Part shown: piece after piece, positions 17,423 to 25,971 of the stretch
Position numbering within the stretch: the first letter of the stretch is position 1
Layout of the letters: each line of letters opens with the position of its first letter
From: Longimycelium tulufanense
GTDB lineage: Bacteria > Actinomycetota > Actinomycetes > Mycobacteriales > Pseudonocardiaceae
Assembly: GCF_014645795.1 (NCBI RefSeq)
Contig: NZ_BMMK01000002.1
Span: 456,388 to 520,387 of the forward strand
DNA: 64,000 nt
Direction: 5' to 3'
The notes under the pieces: model-generated
Databases searched by the model: none
What the model was told of the DNA's origin: nothing
What the model saw: the letters and a program-made list of their open reading frames with translations, nothing else
Made by a program: the position numbers and the translations under genes

Positions 17423-17854
17423 GTGGTGGCACGCCAGGTGACCGAGGAGGACGCGCTCCAGCTCGTGCTGGCGGTGCACCGACTGAATCGCGCGCTGCGC
17501 GTGTCCACCACCGCCCTCCCACTCACCCAGCTCATCGTGTTGTCCCTGTTGGCCGAACACGGGTCGATGCGCATCGGCGAGCTCGCCGCGGGGGTGCCGT
17601 GCTCGCAGCCGACCGCGACGACCGTGGTGGCCGGGCTGGAGCCGTTGGGGCTGGTGCGGCGCCAGGCCGACCCGGCCGACGGTCGTGCGGTGCTCATCAC
17701 CCTCACCGACCAGGGCCGCGAGCGGATCCTGTCGGTCGCGCGTCGCGAGGCCGAGCTGCTCGACCAGCGGATGGCCGAGCTGACGCCGCAGGAGCGGGCG
17801 ACCGTGCTGGCGGCGACACCGCTGCTGGTGCGGCTCGCCGGCTCCGTCGGCTGA
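17423..17854 (+). CDS. MarR-family transcriptional regulator
   Basis: A 143-residue MarR-type winged-helix dimer. The recognition segment (Ile-Gly-Glu-Leu-Ala-Ala-Gly-Val-Pro-Cys-Ser-Gln-Pro-Thr-Ala-Thr-Thr) lies near residues 51-67, followed by the wing motif Ala-Asp-Pro-Ala-Asp-Gly-Arg-Ala-Val-Leu-Ile-Thr-Leu-Thr near 82-95. The long N- and C-terminal helices needed for dimerisation are present. It is in line with asnB (34-base gap) and likely represses it through the palindrome at 15502-15518. Ligand unknown. Confidence 0.9.
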   Translation: MVARQVTEEDALQLVLAVHRLNRALRVSTTALPLTQLIVLSLLAEHGSMRIGELAAGVPCSQPTATTVVAGLEPLGLVRRQADPADGRAVLITLTDQGRERILSVARREAELLDQRMAELTPQERATVLAATPLLVRLAGSVG

Positions 17855-18033
17855 TCACGCCGGGCCGTTAGCACCAATGTGATCTTTCCACAAGGCACTC
17901 CGCCGAAGTCGACCGGAAGGGGTTGTGTTCCAGGGAACGCGCCCGCCCGGATGGTGGAGGAGTCACCCTCTCGCCGGGGGAATGTGTGTCTCCCGCCCCG
18001 GAAACGGGGATCCGAGGAGAGGGGGCCTGGAAG

Positions 18034-18327
18034 GTGCACGAACGGGAGCTCCGGACGTTCGTCCGCATCGCCGAGCTGGGGCGGATGGATCTGGCCGCGC
18101 GGGCGCTGGGGTACTCCCAGCCCGCGATCAGCTACCACGTCCGGTCCCTGGAGCGGGCGCTGGGGGTACGGCTGTTCCGGCGAGAGGCCGCGGGCAGCCG
18201 GCCGACCCCGGAGGCGGAACGCCTGCTGCCCTGGGCCCGGGCGGCCCTGCGGTTGTTCGACCTGATGCGGTCGAGCGCGGACGGCAAGCGGCGCGCCTTC
18301 GCCGACGAGCCATCGCTGCTGGGGTGA
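18034..18327 (+). CDS. LysR-type HTH protein without effector domain
   Basis: The 97-residue product from GTG 18034 is only a LysR DNA-binding domain. It begins Glu-Leu-Arg-Thr-Phe-Val-Arg-Ile-Ala-Glu and continues with Met-Asp-Leu-Ala-Ala-Arg-Ala-Leu-Gly-Tyr-Ser-Gln-Pro-Ala-Ile-Ser-Tyr-His-Val and Arg-Leu-Phe-Arg-Arg-Glu. A short helical tail (Arg-Ala-Ala-Leu-Arg-Leu-Phe-Asp-Leu-Met) ends where the linker helix of full-length proteins would run into the effector domain. Purine-rich sequence (gaggagagggggc) precedes the start. It is either a stand-alone HTH regulator or the remnant of a full LysR gene; no continuation is visible downstream in other frames. Confidence 0.65.
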   Translation: MHERELRTFVRIAELGRMDLAARALGYSQPAISYHVRSLERALGVRLFRREAAGSRPTPEAERLLPWARAALRLFDLMRSSADGKRRAFADEPSLLG

Positions 18328-18432
18328 GCGGATTGCCGGGCCGAGCGGACAGGATGCGCCGGCCTGGTTGCCGGACGGATGGGCTCGCGGGTCGCGGTTC
18401 TTCCCGAGCGCGCCGCGACCCGCGTCCCGCAC

Positions 18433-19578
18433 TCAGCCGGTAGGCGTGGGCTGGGCCGGCGACGGCTCGGCCGGGCTGGGGTTCGTCGGTGCCGGTGGCG
18501 CTGCGCCGGGGCTGGACGGCTTCGGGACGGTGACGGAGAACGGCACCCCCTCGACCTGCTCGCAGTGCCCGTTGCGCCAGGTTGTTGCCGGGCGGGGAAA
18601 GGCATTGCCATCGCGTCTTCCCGGCATCGCGTACTCGTACTCCGGGCAGAACGTGCCCGACATGTCCAGTGATCGACCATCCTCGTCGTAGAGGTGGACG
18701 TCGGTCAGGGGCCGGCCTTCCTTGTCGAAGAGGTAGATGTTCCGCACCGGTCGACCGTCGTGCCAGGTGCCCAGCGGGGGAACGGACCCGATGATGGTGT
18801 TTCCACCACCGATCTCGGACATGCCACCGGCGAACAGGGGAAGGCACAGGGCGCCGGCCGCCACGTTGGCCGGCACGACCAACCACAGCCACCGACGGTC
18901 GCTCCTGCTGCGCTCACCCAGCCAGCAGGATGCCACGACCACCGCGGCGCCGAGCACCAGGAGCAACAGGAACTTGCTGGAGGTCCCGCTGAGCACGACC
19001 AGCGCCACGGCGACCAGACCGGCCCGCAGCAGCCACCAGGCCGGCTGCAGCGAACGCACGTAGTCGGTCACCTGGCGCGGTAGGCGCTCGATCCACCGGA
19101 GGTGGGACGCGACCGCACGGACCTCGAACAACGCGGCCACCTCGGGGACCCGGGGACCGGTGCGCCGCAGGTACGGGATCGACAGAAGCAGCAGGAGGGA
19201 CGTCAGGAAGACCGGGACGGGCAACGCGTGGGCCGCACGGGTGAACACCGCTACCGTCTCGACGAAGACGAGCGCGGAGACGACCACCAGGCTCCACAAC
19301 GCGAGCCTCGCGACGCCGGATGTCGTGGCACGCGGCGGGGAAACGCCTTCCGGGTAGCCGGCGGCGGTACGCAGCTCGGCGGCGTAGCGCTCCGGCTCGT
19401 CGAACCGGGCGACCAACGTCTCGATGCCGCTGCCCGGCGGTTGTTCGGCCGCGACCTCCGCGAGCTGCGGGGTGACGTCCTCCAGGACCTCGGCGACCTC
19501 GCCCGGCGGGAGGTCCGAGAGCGCCTGGCGCATCCGGTTGAGGTAGGACTCGACGGCGGGGCTGACCGTCCTGTTCAC
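18433..19578 (-). CDS. HAAS-domain membrane protein partnered with PadR
   Basis: A 381-residue protein. The N-terminal about 80 residues are the HAAS signalling alpha-helical domain (Tyr-Leu-Asn-Arg-Met-Arg-Gln-Ala-Leu-Ser-Asp-Leu-Pro-Pro-Gly-Glu-Val-Ala-Glu-Val-Leu split by Asp-Val-Thr-Pro), which pairs with PadR regulators. Several membrane helices follow (about 90-150 and 185-265), then an extracytoplasmic C-terminal domain with Gly-Arg-Pro-Val-Arg-Asn-Ile-Tyr-Leu-Phe-Asp-Lys-Glu-Gly and a Pro/Ser/Ala tail of about 28 residues. The GTG overlaps the PadR stop by four bases. The pair probably links PadR repression to a membrane state; the signal is unknown. Confidence 0.8.
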   Translation of the reverse strand: MNRTVSPAVESYLNRMRQALSDLPPGEVAEVLEDVTPQLAEVAAEQPPGSGIETLVARFDEPERYAAELRTAAGYPEGVSPPRATTSGVARLALWSLVVVSALVFVETVAVFTRAAHALPVPVFLTSLLLLLSIPYLRRTGPRVPEVAALFEVRAVASHLRWIERLPRQVTDYVRSLQPAWWLLRAGLVAVALVVLSGTSSKFLLLLVLGAAVVVASCWLGERSRSDRRWLWLVVPANVAAGALCLPLFAGGMSEIGGGNTIIGSVPPLGTWHDGRPVRNIYLFDKEGRPLTDVHLYDEDGRSLDMSGTFCPEYEYAMPGRRDGNAFPRPATTWRNGHCEQVEGVPFSVTVPKPSSPGAAPPAPTNPSPAEPSPAQPTPTG

Positions 19579-19895
19579 AGGTCCTCCAACAGGTCGTTCA
19601 TGGTGGCGGCGAACTCGCGCCAGACCGTCGCCGACCCGGCCAGCCGCTGCCTGCCCGGCGCATTGAGCGAGTAGTACTTCCGGTGCGGGCCCTCCTCGCT
19701 CGGCACGACGTAGGAGGTGAGGAGGCCGGCGCGGTAGAGGCGGCGCAGGGTGCCGTAGACCGAGGCGTCGCCGACGTCGGTGAGGCCGGCGTGCCGGAGC
19801 CGGCGGAGGACGTCGTAGCCGTAGCCGTCCTCGTGGCGGAGCGCGGCCAGGACCGCGAGGTCCAGGACGCCCTTCAGCAGTTGACTGGTGTCCAT
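19575..19895 (-). CDS. PadR-family transcriptional regulator
   Basis: A 106-residue winged-helix protein with the PadR signature: Leu-Leu-Lys-Gly-Val-Leu-Asp-Leu-Ala-Val-Leu-Ala-Ala-Leu near the N-terminus, Asp-Gly-Tyr-Gly-Tyr-Asp-Val-Leu-Arg-Arg-Leu, Val-Tyr-Gly-Thr-Leu-Arg-Arg-Leu and the wing Gly-Pro-His-Arg-Lys-Tyr-Tyr-Ser-Leu. It heads a two-gene operon with the HAAS membrane protein (GTGA overlap). Autoregulation is usual for the family. Confidence 0.93.
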   Translation of the reverse strand: MDTSQLLKGVLDLAVLAALRHEDGYGYDVLRRLRHAGLTDVGDASVYGTLRRLYRAGLLTSYVVPSEEGPHRKYYSLNAPGRQRLAGSATVWREFAATMNDLLEDL

Positions 19896-20347
19896 CCCGC
19901 CTCCAGAAGTGCGCTCCGGAGACTACTCCGCAATGCGTAGTACTTCGCCACCACTCCCCCTCGTCGACGACTGGCCGGATCGATGGAGACGAGGTCGAGC
20001 GAGGAGAGCGGCCAGAGTGGACCAGGTCCTTCCCTGCCGACAGTCAGGCGGGTCGCCCGCTTGGGGGTTCCCCCGACAAGGCGAAAACAGACAGCGACCA
20101 ACGGTGATCCACCGCGCGTAGATGATCTTCCCGCCGGGGCCAGACATCCGCTCCCGAGCGGGCACATCCCTCGCCCGAGGTGATCCACCGCACTGCCAGC
20201 ACGGTTCGAAGATTTTGATAAGGTATCTTATCAGAAGTGACCTATATCACATACAAGATTCTCGACAAATGAACTTACTCAGAAGTAGCTTCATCGCCAC
20301 TCGGCCGAGTCCCCCTACCCGAGCCCTCCTCATATGGAGACCGTCAA
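19896..20347. promoter_or_regulatory. Divergent regulatory region between PadR and lipase
   Basis: 452 bases without a gene. A 13-base direct repeat (ggtgatccaccgc) occurs at 20103-20115 and 20179-20191, 76 bases apart. An AT-rich inverted repeat gataag-gtat-cttatc lies at 20217-20232, inside an AT-rich stretch (20210-20285) that is likely the lipase promoter. The lipase ribosome-binding site is ggaga at about 20336. Confidence 0.5.
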
Positions 20348-21205
20348 ATGAAGCTACGAAAGCTTGTGATGGCTGTCGCGGTGGCCATCGGGCTGGCCGT
20401 GGCGGGTCCCGTCGCCGCCGCGTCCGCCGACTCGGCCCCCTCCGTGCCACCGATCCAGGAGAACCCGGCCCCGCTCGGGGCAAACGACTGGAACTGCAAG
20501 CCCAGCAAGGAACACCCGCGACCGGTGATCCTCATGCATGGCTTCCTCGCCCCCGCCGCCGGGCACTTCAGCGCCTACTCCCCCTACCTGAAGGCGCAGG
20601 GCTACTGCGTCTTCACCGGCACCTACGGCACGATCAAGGACGTCCCGCTGGTCAACCTGCTCGGCGGGCTCCAGCCCATCGAGTACTCCGCCACCCAGTT
20701 GCGCAACTTCGTGGACAAGGTTCTCGGCGCCACCGGCGCGAAGCAGGTCGACATCGTCGGCCACTCCGAGGGCGGAATCGTGCCGCGGTACTACATCAAG
20801 AACCTCGGTGGCGCGGACAAGGTGCACAACTTCGTCTCGTGGGGACCGCCGAACCATGGCCTCACCATCTCCGGTCTCTACACCCTCGCCGAGAAACTGG
20901 TACCCGGTCTCGACACCAAGCTTCTGCCCTCGATCTGCAAAGTCTGTTCCGAGCTGACCAACGGAACCGGGTTCATCGACCAGCTGAACGCCGGGAACGA
21001 GGCACCCGGGAACATCCACTACACCGTGATCGCGAGCATCCACGACGAGTTCGTCACCCCGTACACGACGAGCTTCCTCAAGGGCTCCAACGTCGACAAC
21101 ATCACCCTGCAGGACGTCTCGCCGCAGTCCTTCGGTGAGCACATCGGCATGGCGTTCGACACCGGGGTCTGGAAGATCACCGACAAGGCGCTGCAACGCA
21201 ACTAG
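20348..21205 (+). CDS. Secreted alpha/beta-hydrolase lipase/esterase
   Basis: A 285-residue protein with a Sec signal peptide (1-27, Ala-Ala-Ala-Ser-Ala cleavage region). The mature enzyme has the oxyanion motif His-Gly-Phe near 64-66, the nucleophile Ser140 in Gly-His-Ser-Glu-Gly-Gly, and likely acid Asp233 (Ser-Ile-His-Asp-Glu-Phe-Val) and base His265 (Gly-Glu-His-Ile-Gly-Met). Four cysteines (50, 87, 197, 200) suggest two disulfides, fitting an extracellular triacylglycerol lipase of the Streptomyces/Propionibacterium type. Substrate chain length is not predictable. A strong terminator follows. Confidence 0.88.
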   Translation: MKLRKLVMAVAVAIGLAVAGPVAAASADSAPSVPPIQENPAPLGANDWNCKPSKEHPRPVILMHGFLAPAAGHFSAYSPYLKAQGYCVFTGTYGTIKDVPLVNLLGGLQPIEYSATQLRNFVDKVLGATGAKQVDIVGHSEGGIVPRYYIKNLGGADKVHNFVSWGPPNHGLTISGLYTLAEKLVPGLDTKLLPSICKVCSELTNGTGFIDQLNAGNEAPGNIHYTVIASIHDEFVTPYTTSFLKGSNVDNITLQDVSPQSFGEHIGMAFDTGVWKITDKALQRN

Positions 21206-21228
21206 CCCGACCGCAGCCCAGGTCGGGC

Positions 21229-21260
21229 GAGAACCCCCGGTTGCGCCACCGGGGGTTCTC
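21229..21260 (+). terminator. Lipase terminator
   Basis: A perfect 13-bp stem (gagaacccccggt at 21229-21241 with 21248-21260) with loop tgcgcc, followed by gttcgttt, 24 bases after the lipase stop codon. Confidence 0.88.
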
Positions 21261-21366
21261 GTTCGTTTCGACGTGCCCCGCGGCGGTGCGGACCAGCGTC
21301 ATTATGTATCGGGAACATATGTATTGGGAAATGGTCCGGTTCTTTCTGCCGGAATCATGGCAATAG

Positions 21367-22245
21367 TCAGAAGTGCGCGTTACGGGGCCGCGGCTGGCAG
21401 GCGGGGCAGCTGAAGGACGAGCGGTTCATGAAGGCGTCGCGCCGGATCGGCGCACCGCACCGCTGGCAGGGCTGGCCCTCCTTGCCATAGACGTTGAGCG
21501 AGCGGTCGAAGTAGCCGGACTCGCCGTTGACGTTCACGTACAACGCGTCGAAGGACGTGCCCCCCTCACCCAGCGCCTCGGTCATCACCTCGGTGGCTGC
21601 CGAGAGCAGGTCACCCGCGGCGGCCCGGGGCAGTGTCGCCGTCGGGCGCGCCCAGTGCAGCCGCGCCCGCCACAACGCCTCGTCCGCGTAGATGTTGCCG
21701 ATGCCGGACACCAGCGTCTGGTCGAGCAACGCGCGCTTGATCCCGGTCCGCCGGCGCCGCAGGGCAGCGACGACACGGTCCGGGTCGTAGCCGCTGTCGA
21801 GGGGGTCGAGCGCGATGTGTGCGACCGGTTCCGGCACGAGCACGCCGAAAGACCCGGTCAGCTCGGCCAGCGCGAGACCGCCGAAGGTCCGCTGGTCGAC
21901 GAAACGTAGCTCCGGGCCTTCGTCGGCGAACCGGAACCGCACCCGCAGGTGCTTCTCGTCCGGTGTGCCCGGCGGCTGCACCAGTATCTGGCCGCTCATG
22001 CCCAGGTGCGCAAGCACGGCGTCCCCGCCGGGAACCACCTCGTCGAGGTCGAGCCACAGGTACTTGCCGCGCCGGCCCACACCGGTGAAGGTCCGGCCGA
22101 CGAGTTGGGCCGCGAAGTCCACGGAGCCGGCCAGGTGCCGCCGCACCGACCGCGGGTGCAGGACCTCGACCTCGGCCACCGTGCGGCCGGCCACGTGCTG
22201 GTGCACGCCCCGCCGCACCACCTCGACCTCGGGCAGCTCGGGCAC
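21367..22245 (-). CDS. mutM: Formamidopyrimidine-DNA glycosylase (Fpg/MutM)
   Basis: A 292-residue base-excision-repair enzyme for 8-oxoguanine. The N-terminus after Met is Pro2-Glu3-Leu-Pro-Glu-Val-Glu, with the catalytic Pro and Glu intact. The helix-two-turn-helix is near 150-210 ([18 protein letters not shown]), and the C-terminal zinc finger has Cys-x2-Cys and Cys-x2-Cys (Gln-Arg-Cys-Gly-Ala, Ser-Cys-Pro-Ala-Cys) with the conserved Arg in between. It follows rnc as in mycobacteria, but a hairpin separates them. Confidence 0.96.
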   Translation of the reverse strand: MPELPEVEVVRRGVHQHVAGRTVAEVEVLHPRSVRRHLAGSVDFAAQLVGRTFTGVGRRGKYLWLDLDEVVPGGDAVLAHLGMSGQILVQPPGTPDEKHLRVRFRFADEGPELRFVDQRTFGGLALAELTGSFGVLVPEPVAHIALDPLDSGYDPDRVVAALRRRRTGIKRALLDQTLVSGIGNIYADEALWRARLHWARPTATLPRAAAGDLLSAATEVMTEALGEGGTSFDALYVNVNGESGYFDRSLNVYGKEGQPCQRCGAPIRRDAFMNRSSFSCPACQPRPRNAHF

Positions 22246-22279
22246 GGTCCCTCCTCACCCCTACCAGAGCACGCGAAGC

Positions 22280-22307
22280 CGGGCCGGAGAGCACTCTCCC
22301 CGGCCCG
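22280..22307 (-). terminator. Hairpin between rnc and mutM
   Basis: Arms 22280-22291 and 22294-22307 pair with a two-base bulge (cgggccgg/ccggcccg plus agag/ctct). Downstream of rnc on the minus strand, it is a likely terminator or attenuator reducing read-through into mutM. Confidence 0.5.
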
Positions 22308-22326
22308 TCAGCTCGCGGCTCGCGCG

Positions 22327-23076
22327 TCAGGCCCCCACCGGGCCCTGCCCGTTCGGTCCCAGCTTGGCCGACAGCTCGCGGTAGGCCGCCTCGGCGGCCT
22401 TCTGCTCGGCCTCCTTCTTGGTGCGGCCCTCACCGGTGCCGTAGGGCTCGCCGGCCACCAGCACGGTCGCGGTGAACTCCTTGCGGTGGTCCGGCCCCTC
22501 CTCGGCGACCTTGTACTCCGGCACGCCCAGGCTGGCCGAGGCGGTCAGCTCCTGCAGGCTGGTCTTCCAGTCCAGCCCGGCACCGCGCAGCGGCGCCTCC
22601 TGGAGCAACACGGCGAACAGCCGGTGCACCAGCGCCCGCGCCACCTCGATGCCGTGCTGCAGGTACACCGCACCGAGCACGGCTTCCAGGCCGTCGGCGA
22701 GGATGCTCGCCTTGTCCCGGCCGCCGGTCAGCTCCTCACCCTTGCCCAGCAGCAGGTGCGCACCGAGCCCACCGGGACCCAGCCCGCGCGCCACGCCGGC
22801 CAGCGCGTGCATGTTCACCACGCTGGCGCGCAGCTTCGCGAGCTGGCCCTCGGCAAGCTCGGTGTGCGTGCGGTAGAGGTGGTCGGTGACCACCAGGCCG
22901 AGCACCGCGTCACCCAAAAACTCCAGCCGCTCGTTCGGCGGGATCCCGCCGTTCTCGTAGGCGTAGGAGCGATGGGTGAGCGCGAGCGTGAGGAGCTCGG
23001 GGTCGAGCCCGACACCGAGCGCTTCGAGCAGCGGGGCACGGTCCACCGGCTTACCCCGGGACGCCCTGGCCCCCAC
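22327..23076 (-). CDS. rnc: Ribonuclease III
   Basis: A 249-residue double-strand-specific endoribonuclease that matures rRNA. The RNase III signature [12 protein letters not shown] is near residues 42-53. The second catalytic cluster ([11 protein letters not shown]) is near 128-138. A C-terminal dsRNA-binding domain spans about 160-235 ([13 protein letters not shown]). It sits 16 bases after rpmF in a five-gene minus-strand cluster. Confidence 0.96.
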   Translation of the reverse strand: MGARASRGKPVDRAPLLEALGVGLDPELLTLALTHRSYAYENGGIPPNERLEFLGDAVLGLVVTDHLYRTHTELAEGQLAKLRASVVNMHALAGVARGLGPGGLGAHLLLGKGEELTGGRDKASILADGLEAVLGAVYLQHGIEVARALVHRLFAVLLQEAPLRGAGLDWKTSLQELTASASLGVPEYKVAEEGPDHRKEFTATVLVAGEPYGTGEGRTKKEAEQKAAEAAYRELSAKLGPNGQGPVGA

Positions 23077-23092
23077 GGTGCCCGCCCCGCGC

Positions 23093-23275
23093 TCAGGCCG
23101 GCCGGACGACCTGGCGGCCGTCGTAGGTGCCGCAGTGCGGGCAGGCCACGTGCTGCAGCTTCGGCTGTCGACAGGCGCGGTTGTTGCACGGCACCAGCAC
23201 CGGGGCGCTGGTCTTCCACTGGGAGCGGCGGTGGCGGGTGTTGGACCGCGACATCTTCCGCTTCGGGACGGCCAC
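23093..23275 (-). CDS. rpmF: Ribosomal protein L32
   Basis: A 60-residue bL32 starting at GTG: [16 protein letters not shown]. The zinc-binding Cys pairs are present (Cys-Asn-Asn-Arg-Ala-Cys and Cys-Pro-His-Cys), the C+ form. It starts two bases after the DUF177 stop, the near-universal DUF177-rpmF pairing. Confidence 0.97.
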   Translation of the reverse strand: MAVPKRKMSRSNTRHRRSQWKTSAPVLVPCNNRACRQPKLQHVACPHCGTYDGRQVVRPA

Positions 23276-23277
23276 GA

Positions 23278-23880
23278 CTAGCTCTCCTCCTCGGTGTCGC
23301 CGAACCGCTCCCTCAACGCGGCCCAGCGAGGGTCAATCCTCTCATGCCGGTGGCCCGGCTCGAGTTCGGCCAGCTTGCCGCCGCAGTCCGGGCACAGCCC
23401 CGGGCAGTCCGGCGAGCACAGCGGCGCCTGGGGCAACGCCAGCACCACGGCGTCGCGGACGATCGGCTCGAGGTCGACCAGGTCGTCGACGACCCGGTGC
23501 ACCTCGTCCTCGTCGGTGCTGGCCTCGGTGGTGCTCTCCGGGTAGGCGTACAGCTCCCGCAGCTCCACCTCGACCCGCCCGGACAGCTCGTCCAGGCAGC
23601 GCGAGCACTCCCCCACCGTGGGCGCGGACGCGGTCCCGGAGACCAGGACCCCCTCCACGACCGACTCCAACAGGACGTCCAGCGCCACGTCGGCACCCTC
23701 GGGCACCATGATCACGCCGGCGAACCCGAGCCCGCCGGCCGGAGCCGGAGCACCGCGGGTGTAGCGGCGACTGTTGCCGGCGCGACGGCCCAGGTCCCGG
23801 GTGTCGATCACCCACGGGCTGGTGGGTTCCGGGTGAGCGGGCACGGCACTGGGCTCAGGCATGGCGAACTCGGACATCAT
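23278..23880 (-). CDS. DUF177 (YceD-like) rRNA/large-subunit accumulation protein
   Basis: A 200-residue DUF177/YceD protein, encoded immediately before rpmF as in most bacteria. The N-terminal part carries [13 protein letters not shown]. The middle has Cys-Ser-Arg-Cys-Leu-Asp-Glu-Leu, and the C-terminal part a second cysteine set [14 protein letters not shown], consistent with zinc binding. The family affects 23S rRNA levels in other organisms; the mechanism is unsettled. Two ATG codons are adjacent (23880 and 23877). Confidence 0.92.
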   Translation of the reverse strand: MMSEFAMPEPSAVPAHPEPTSPWVIDTRDLGRRAGNSRRYTRGAPAPAGGLGFAGVIMVPEGADVALDVLLESVVEGVLVSGTASAPTVGECSRCLDELSGRVEVELRELYAYPESTTEASTDEDEVHRVVDDLVDLEPIVRDAVVLALPQAPLCSPDCPGLCPDCGGKLAELEPGHRHERIDPRWAALRERFGDTEEES

Positions 23881-23980
23881 CCTAGGGGTTGGTTGCTGGC
23901 GAGCGGGTACGGCCAGCCCGCCCAGGGTACGGGACGGGGCGGCGCGGAACGAAATCGCCCGCTACCGCCCGCGTGCGGCC

Positions 23981-24706
23981 CTAGACCTGGTAGTCGAAGC
24001 CGGCCAGACCGTTGCCGGCCGGCCCGCCCACCGGGCTGCGGAGCTGCTTGCGCCCCTTCTCGACGGTGCGCAGGGTCCGGCCGAGCAGGTCCTCGAAGTC
24101 GCCGAGCTTGTTGTCGACGTAGGCGTCGCACTCGGCACGCAGCCGACCGGCCTCGGCGTTGGCCTCGTCCACGACGCGCTCGGCCTCGCCGCGGGCGGCG
24201 TGCACCACCTCGGTCTGGGAGACCAGCCGGGCCTGCTCGGCACGGCCGTCCTCGACCGCGCGCTCGTAGGCTTCGCGGCCGGCCTGCACCATCCGGTCGG
24301 CCTCGGTCTGGGCCCGGCCGGTCAGTTCCTCGTAGTGCGCGCGGCCGGCGGCCACGGCGCGCTCGGCCTCGGCCTGGGCGTCCTCCACCAGGCGTTGCGC
24401 GTGTGCCCGGGCCTCGGCGACCAGGTGCTCGGCCTCCTCGCGGGCCTCGCCGACGATGCGCTCGGCGTCGCTGCGGGCCTGGACGACGAGCTTCTCCGCC
24501 TCCTTCTGGGCGTTGCCGACGATCTCGTCGCGGTGGTCGAGGACGTCCTGGGCGTCGTCCAGCTCGCTCGGGATGTTGTCCCGCACGTCGTCGAGCAGTT
24601 CCAGCACGTCACCGCGGGGCACCACGCAGCCGGAGGTCATGGGCACGCCACGCGCCTCTTCGACGATGGTCACGAGCTCGTCGAGGGCCTCGAACACCCG
24701 GTACAC
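23981..24706 (-). CDS. sepIVA: SepIVA-like DivIVA-domain septation protein
   Basis: A 241-residue, almost entirely coiled-coil protein: Tyr-Arg-Val-Phe-Glu-Ala-Leu-Asp-Glu-Leu at the N-terminus, then long heptad segments such as Ala-Glu-Arg-Ile-Val-Gly-Glu-Ala-Arg-Glu-Glu-Ala-Glu. The C-terminal Tyr-Val-Asp-Asn-Lys-Leu-Gly-Asp-Phe-Glu segment is typical of SepIVA. In mycobacteria SepIVA is an essential DivIVA-like protein needed for septum formation and cell-wall insertion, and its gene precedes DUF177-rpmF-rnc-mutM, as here. GTG start with gaggaga upstream. Confidence 0.88.
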   Translation of the reverse strand: MYRVFEALDELVTIVEEARGVPMTSGCVVPRGDVLELLDDVRDNIPSELDDAQDVLDHRDEIVGNAQKEAEKLVVQARSDAERIVGEAREEAEHLVAEARAHAQRLVEDAQAEAERAVAAGRAHYEELTGRAQTEADRMVQAGREAYERAVEDGRAEQARLVSQTEVVHAARGEAERVVDEANAEAGRLRAECDAYVDNKLGDFEDLLGRTLRTVEKGRKQLRSPVGGPAGNGLAGFDYQV

Positions 24707-24848
24707 GTCGGTCTCCTCGCCCAGGGCCGGTAGGTGCGGCCCCAGTCTGGCACCCCGGGTCCACGCCCCCCAGGTATTGCCGCCCCGCGCGTGTCCCGGA
24801 TCCGGGCGGAGTGATCACGGAGCGTGATCTCGCCGAGGTGGTGGCCGG

Positions 24849-25295
24849 TCAGCCGCGGATGTTGACCAGGACGAAGCTGCGGTAGTGATCGGGGGTGTAG
24901 AAGTACTCGCCGCGGTGGCCGGTGACGATGCGGCGGGCGCCACGGGTCGCACTTCCGGGGGTCTTGACCGTGTACTCGTGGTAATAGCCGCCCGGGCAGC
25001 CGGGCAGCAGGCCCTCGCGGTTGCCGAAGACGGTCCCGTCCCGCGGGTACGGGAAGGGGCCGCCGCGCTGGATCAGCCGGACCGTGTCGGTGGCCTCGGG
25101 CGGCAGGCTGGAGAGCGCGACCCCACGGAATCCGGAGGTGTCACCGCACCGGGCGGCGCGGACGGCCGCGCTGGCCGCGTGGTGGGTCTGGCCCTGGTCG
25201 AGAACTTCCGGGGCGGCGCTGCCCGGGGTGCTGCCGCCGAGCAGGCCCAGCACCGTGAACAGCGAGGCGAGCACGGCCTTCGTGATCCGGGTCAT
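24849..25295 (-). CDS. Secreted guanyl-specific ribonuclease (RNase Sa/barnase-like)
   Basis: A 148-residue protein with a signal peptide (about 1-28, Gly-Ser-Ala-Ala). The mature C-terminal about 95 residues have the microbial ribonuclease fold: Leu-Pro-Pro-Glu-Ala-Thr-Asp-Thr-Val-Arg-Leu-Ile; Arg-Asp-Gly-Thr-Val-Phe-Gly-Asn-Arg-Glu; the catalytic Glu in Tyr-Tyr-His-Glu-Tyr-Thr-Val; Arg in Arg-Arg-Ile-Val-Thr-Gly; and His in Tyr-Thr-Pro-Asp-His-Tyr-Arg-Ser-Phe. All three catalytic residues appear present. ATG at 25295 is chosen because it begins the signal peptide. No barstar-type inhibitor gene is adjacent. Confidence 0.9.
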   Translation of the reverse strand: MTRITKAVLASLFTVLGLLGGSTPGSAAPEVLDQGQTHHAASAAVRAARCGDTSGFRGVALSSLPPEATDTVRLIQRGGPFPYPRDGTVFGNREGLLPGCPGGYYHEYTVKTPGSATRGARRIVTGHRGEYFYTPDHYRSFVLVNIRG

Positions 25296-25383
25296 AGGCC
25301 GGACGCTAGGCCGGCGGAATGATCGTCCTCTGACGATCGGATGAAATTCGGGGACAGTCTTGGAAACCTTGGAGACAGGGCGG

Positions 25384-25839
25384 ATGGCGGATGTGGAGTT
25401 CCGGCGGGCGCGGCGGGCGGACGTGCCGGCCATCGTGGACATGCTCGCCGACGACGTGTTGGGCTCCGGCCGTGAGCGGCCGGGTGATCCGGCGTATCTG
25501 GCGGCGTTCGACCTGATCGACGCCGAACCCGGCCAGCTGCTGGTGGTGGCCGAGGAGGCCGGTGAGGTGGTCGGGACGCTGCAGCTGTCCTTCCTGCCCG
25601 GGCTGAGCCTGTTGGGCGCGACCCGGGCCCTGGTGGAGGCGGTACGGGTGCGCCGGGACCGGCGTGGCGGGGGCCTGGGTGAGCGGCTGCTGCGGTGGGC
25701 GGTCGAGGAGGCGCGGCGGCGGGGCTGCGCGCTCGTCCAGCTCACGTCCAACGCGGAACGGGAGGATGCGCGGCGCTTCTACGTACGGCTGGGATTCGAG
25801 CCCAGCCACGTCGGGTTCAAGCTGAACCTGCGGGGTTGA
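25384..25839 (+). CDS. GNAT-family N-acetyltransferase
   Basis: A 151-residue acetyl-CoA-dependent transferase. It starts Met-Ala-Asp-Val-Glu-Phe-Arg-Arg-Ala (ATG 25384, with ggaga eight bases upstream). Motif A is Val-Arg-Val-Arg-Arg-Asp-Arg-Arg-Gly-Gly-Gly-Leu-Gly-Glu-Arg-Leu-Leu (about residues 92-108), and motif B Ala-Arg-Arg-Phe-Tyr-Val-Arg-Leu-Gly-Phe-Glu lies near 130-140. The substrate amine is unknown. It is divergent from the ribonuclease gene. Confidence 0.88.
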   Translation: MADVEFRRARRADVPAIVDMLADDVLGSGRERPGDPAYLAAFDLIDAEPGQLLVVAEEAGEVVGTLQLSFLPGLSLLGATRALVEAVRVRRDRRGGGLGERLLRWAVEEARRRGCALVQLTSNAEREDARRFYVRLGFEPSHVGFKLNLRG

Positions 25840-25883
25840 GGGTGAGCCGGTCGGCGTGGAGGGCGCTGCTGGCGAACATACGT

Positions 25884-25919
25884 CACGTGCGCGACCCGCG
25901 TCCGCGGGTCGCGCACGTG
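25884..25919. terminator. Bidirectional terminator hairpin
   Basis: Arms 25884-25900 and 25903-25919 are a perfect 17-base inverted repeat with only two central bases, between the convergent GNAT and coaD genes. Confidence 0.8.
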
Positions 25920-25971
25920 GTGTGTCAGGTCCCCGCCGCCGGCCGGCTCGCGGCTGGTCTGGCGGGTGTAC

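Noticed and set aside
15490..18432. Minus-strand open frame of 980 codons opposite asnB and marR
   Set aside because: Antisense shadow of two well-supported genes.
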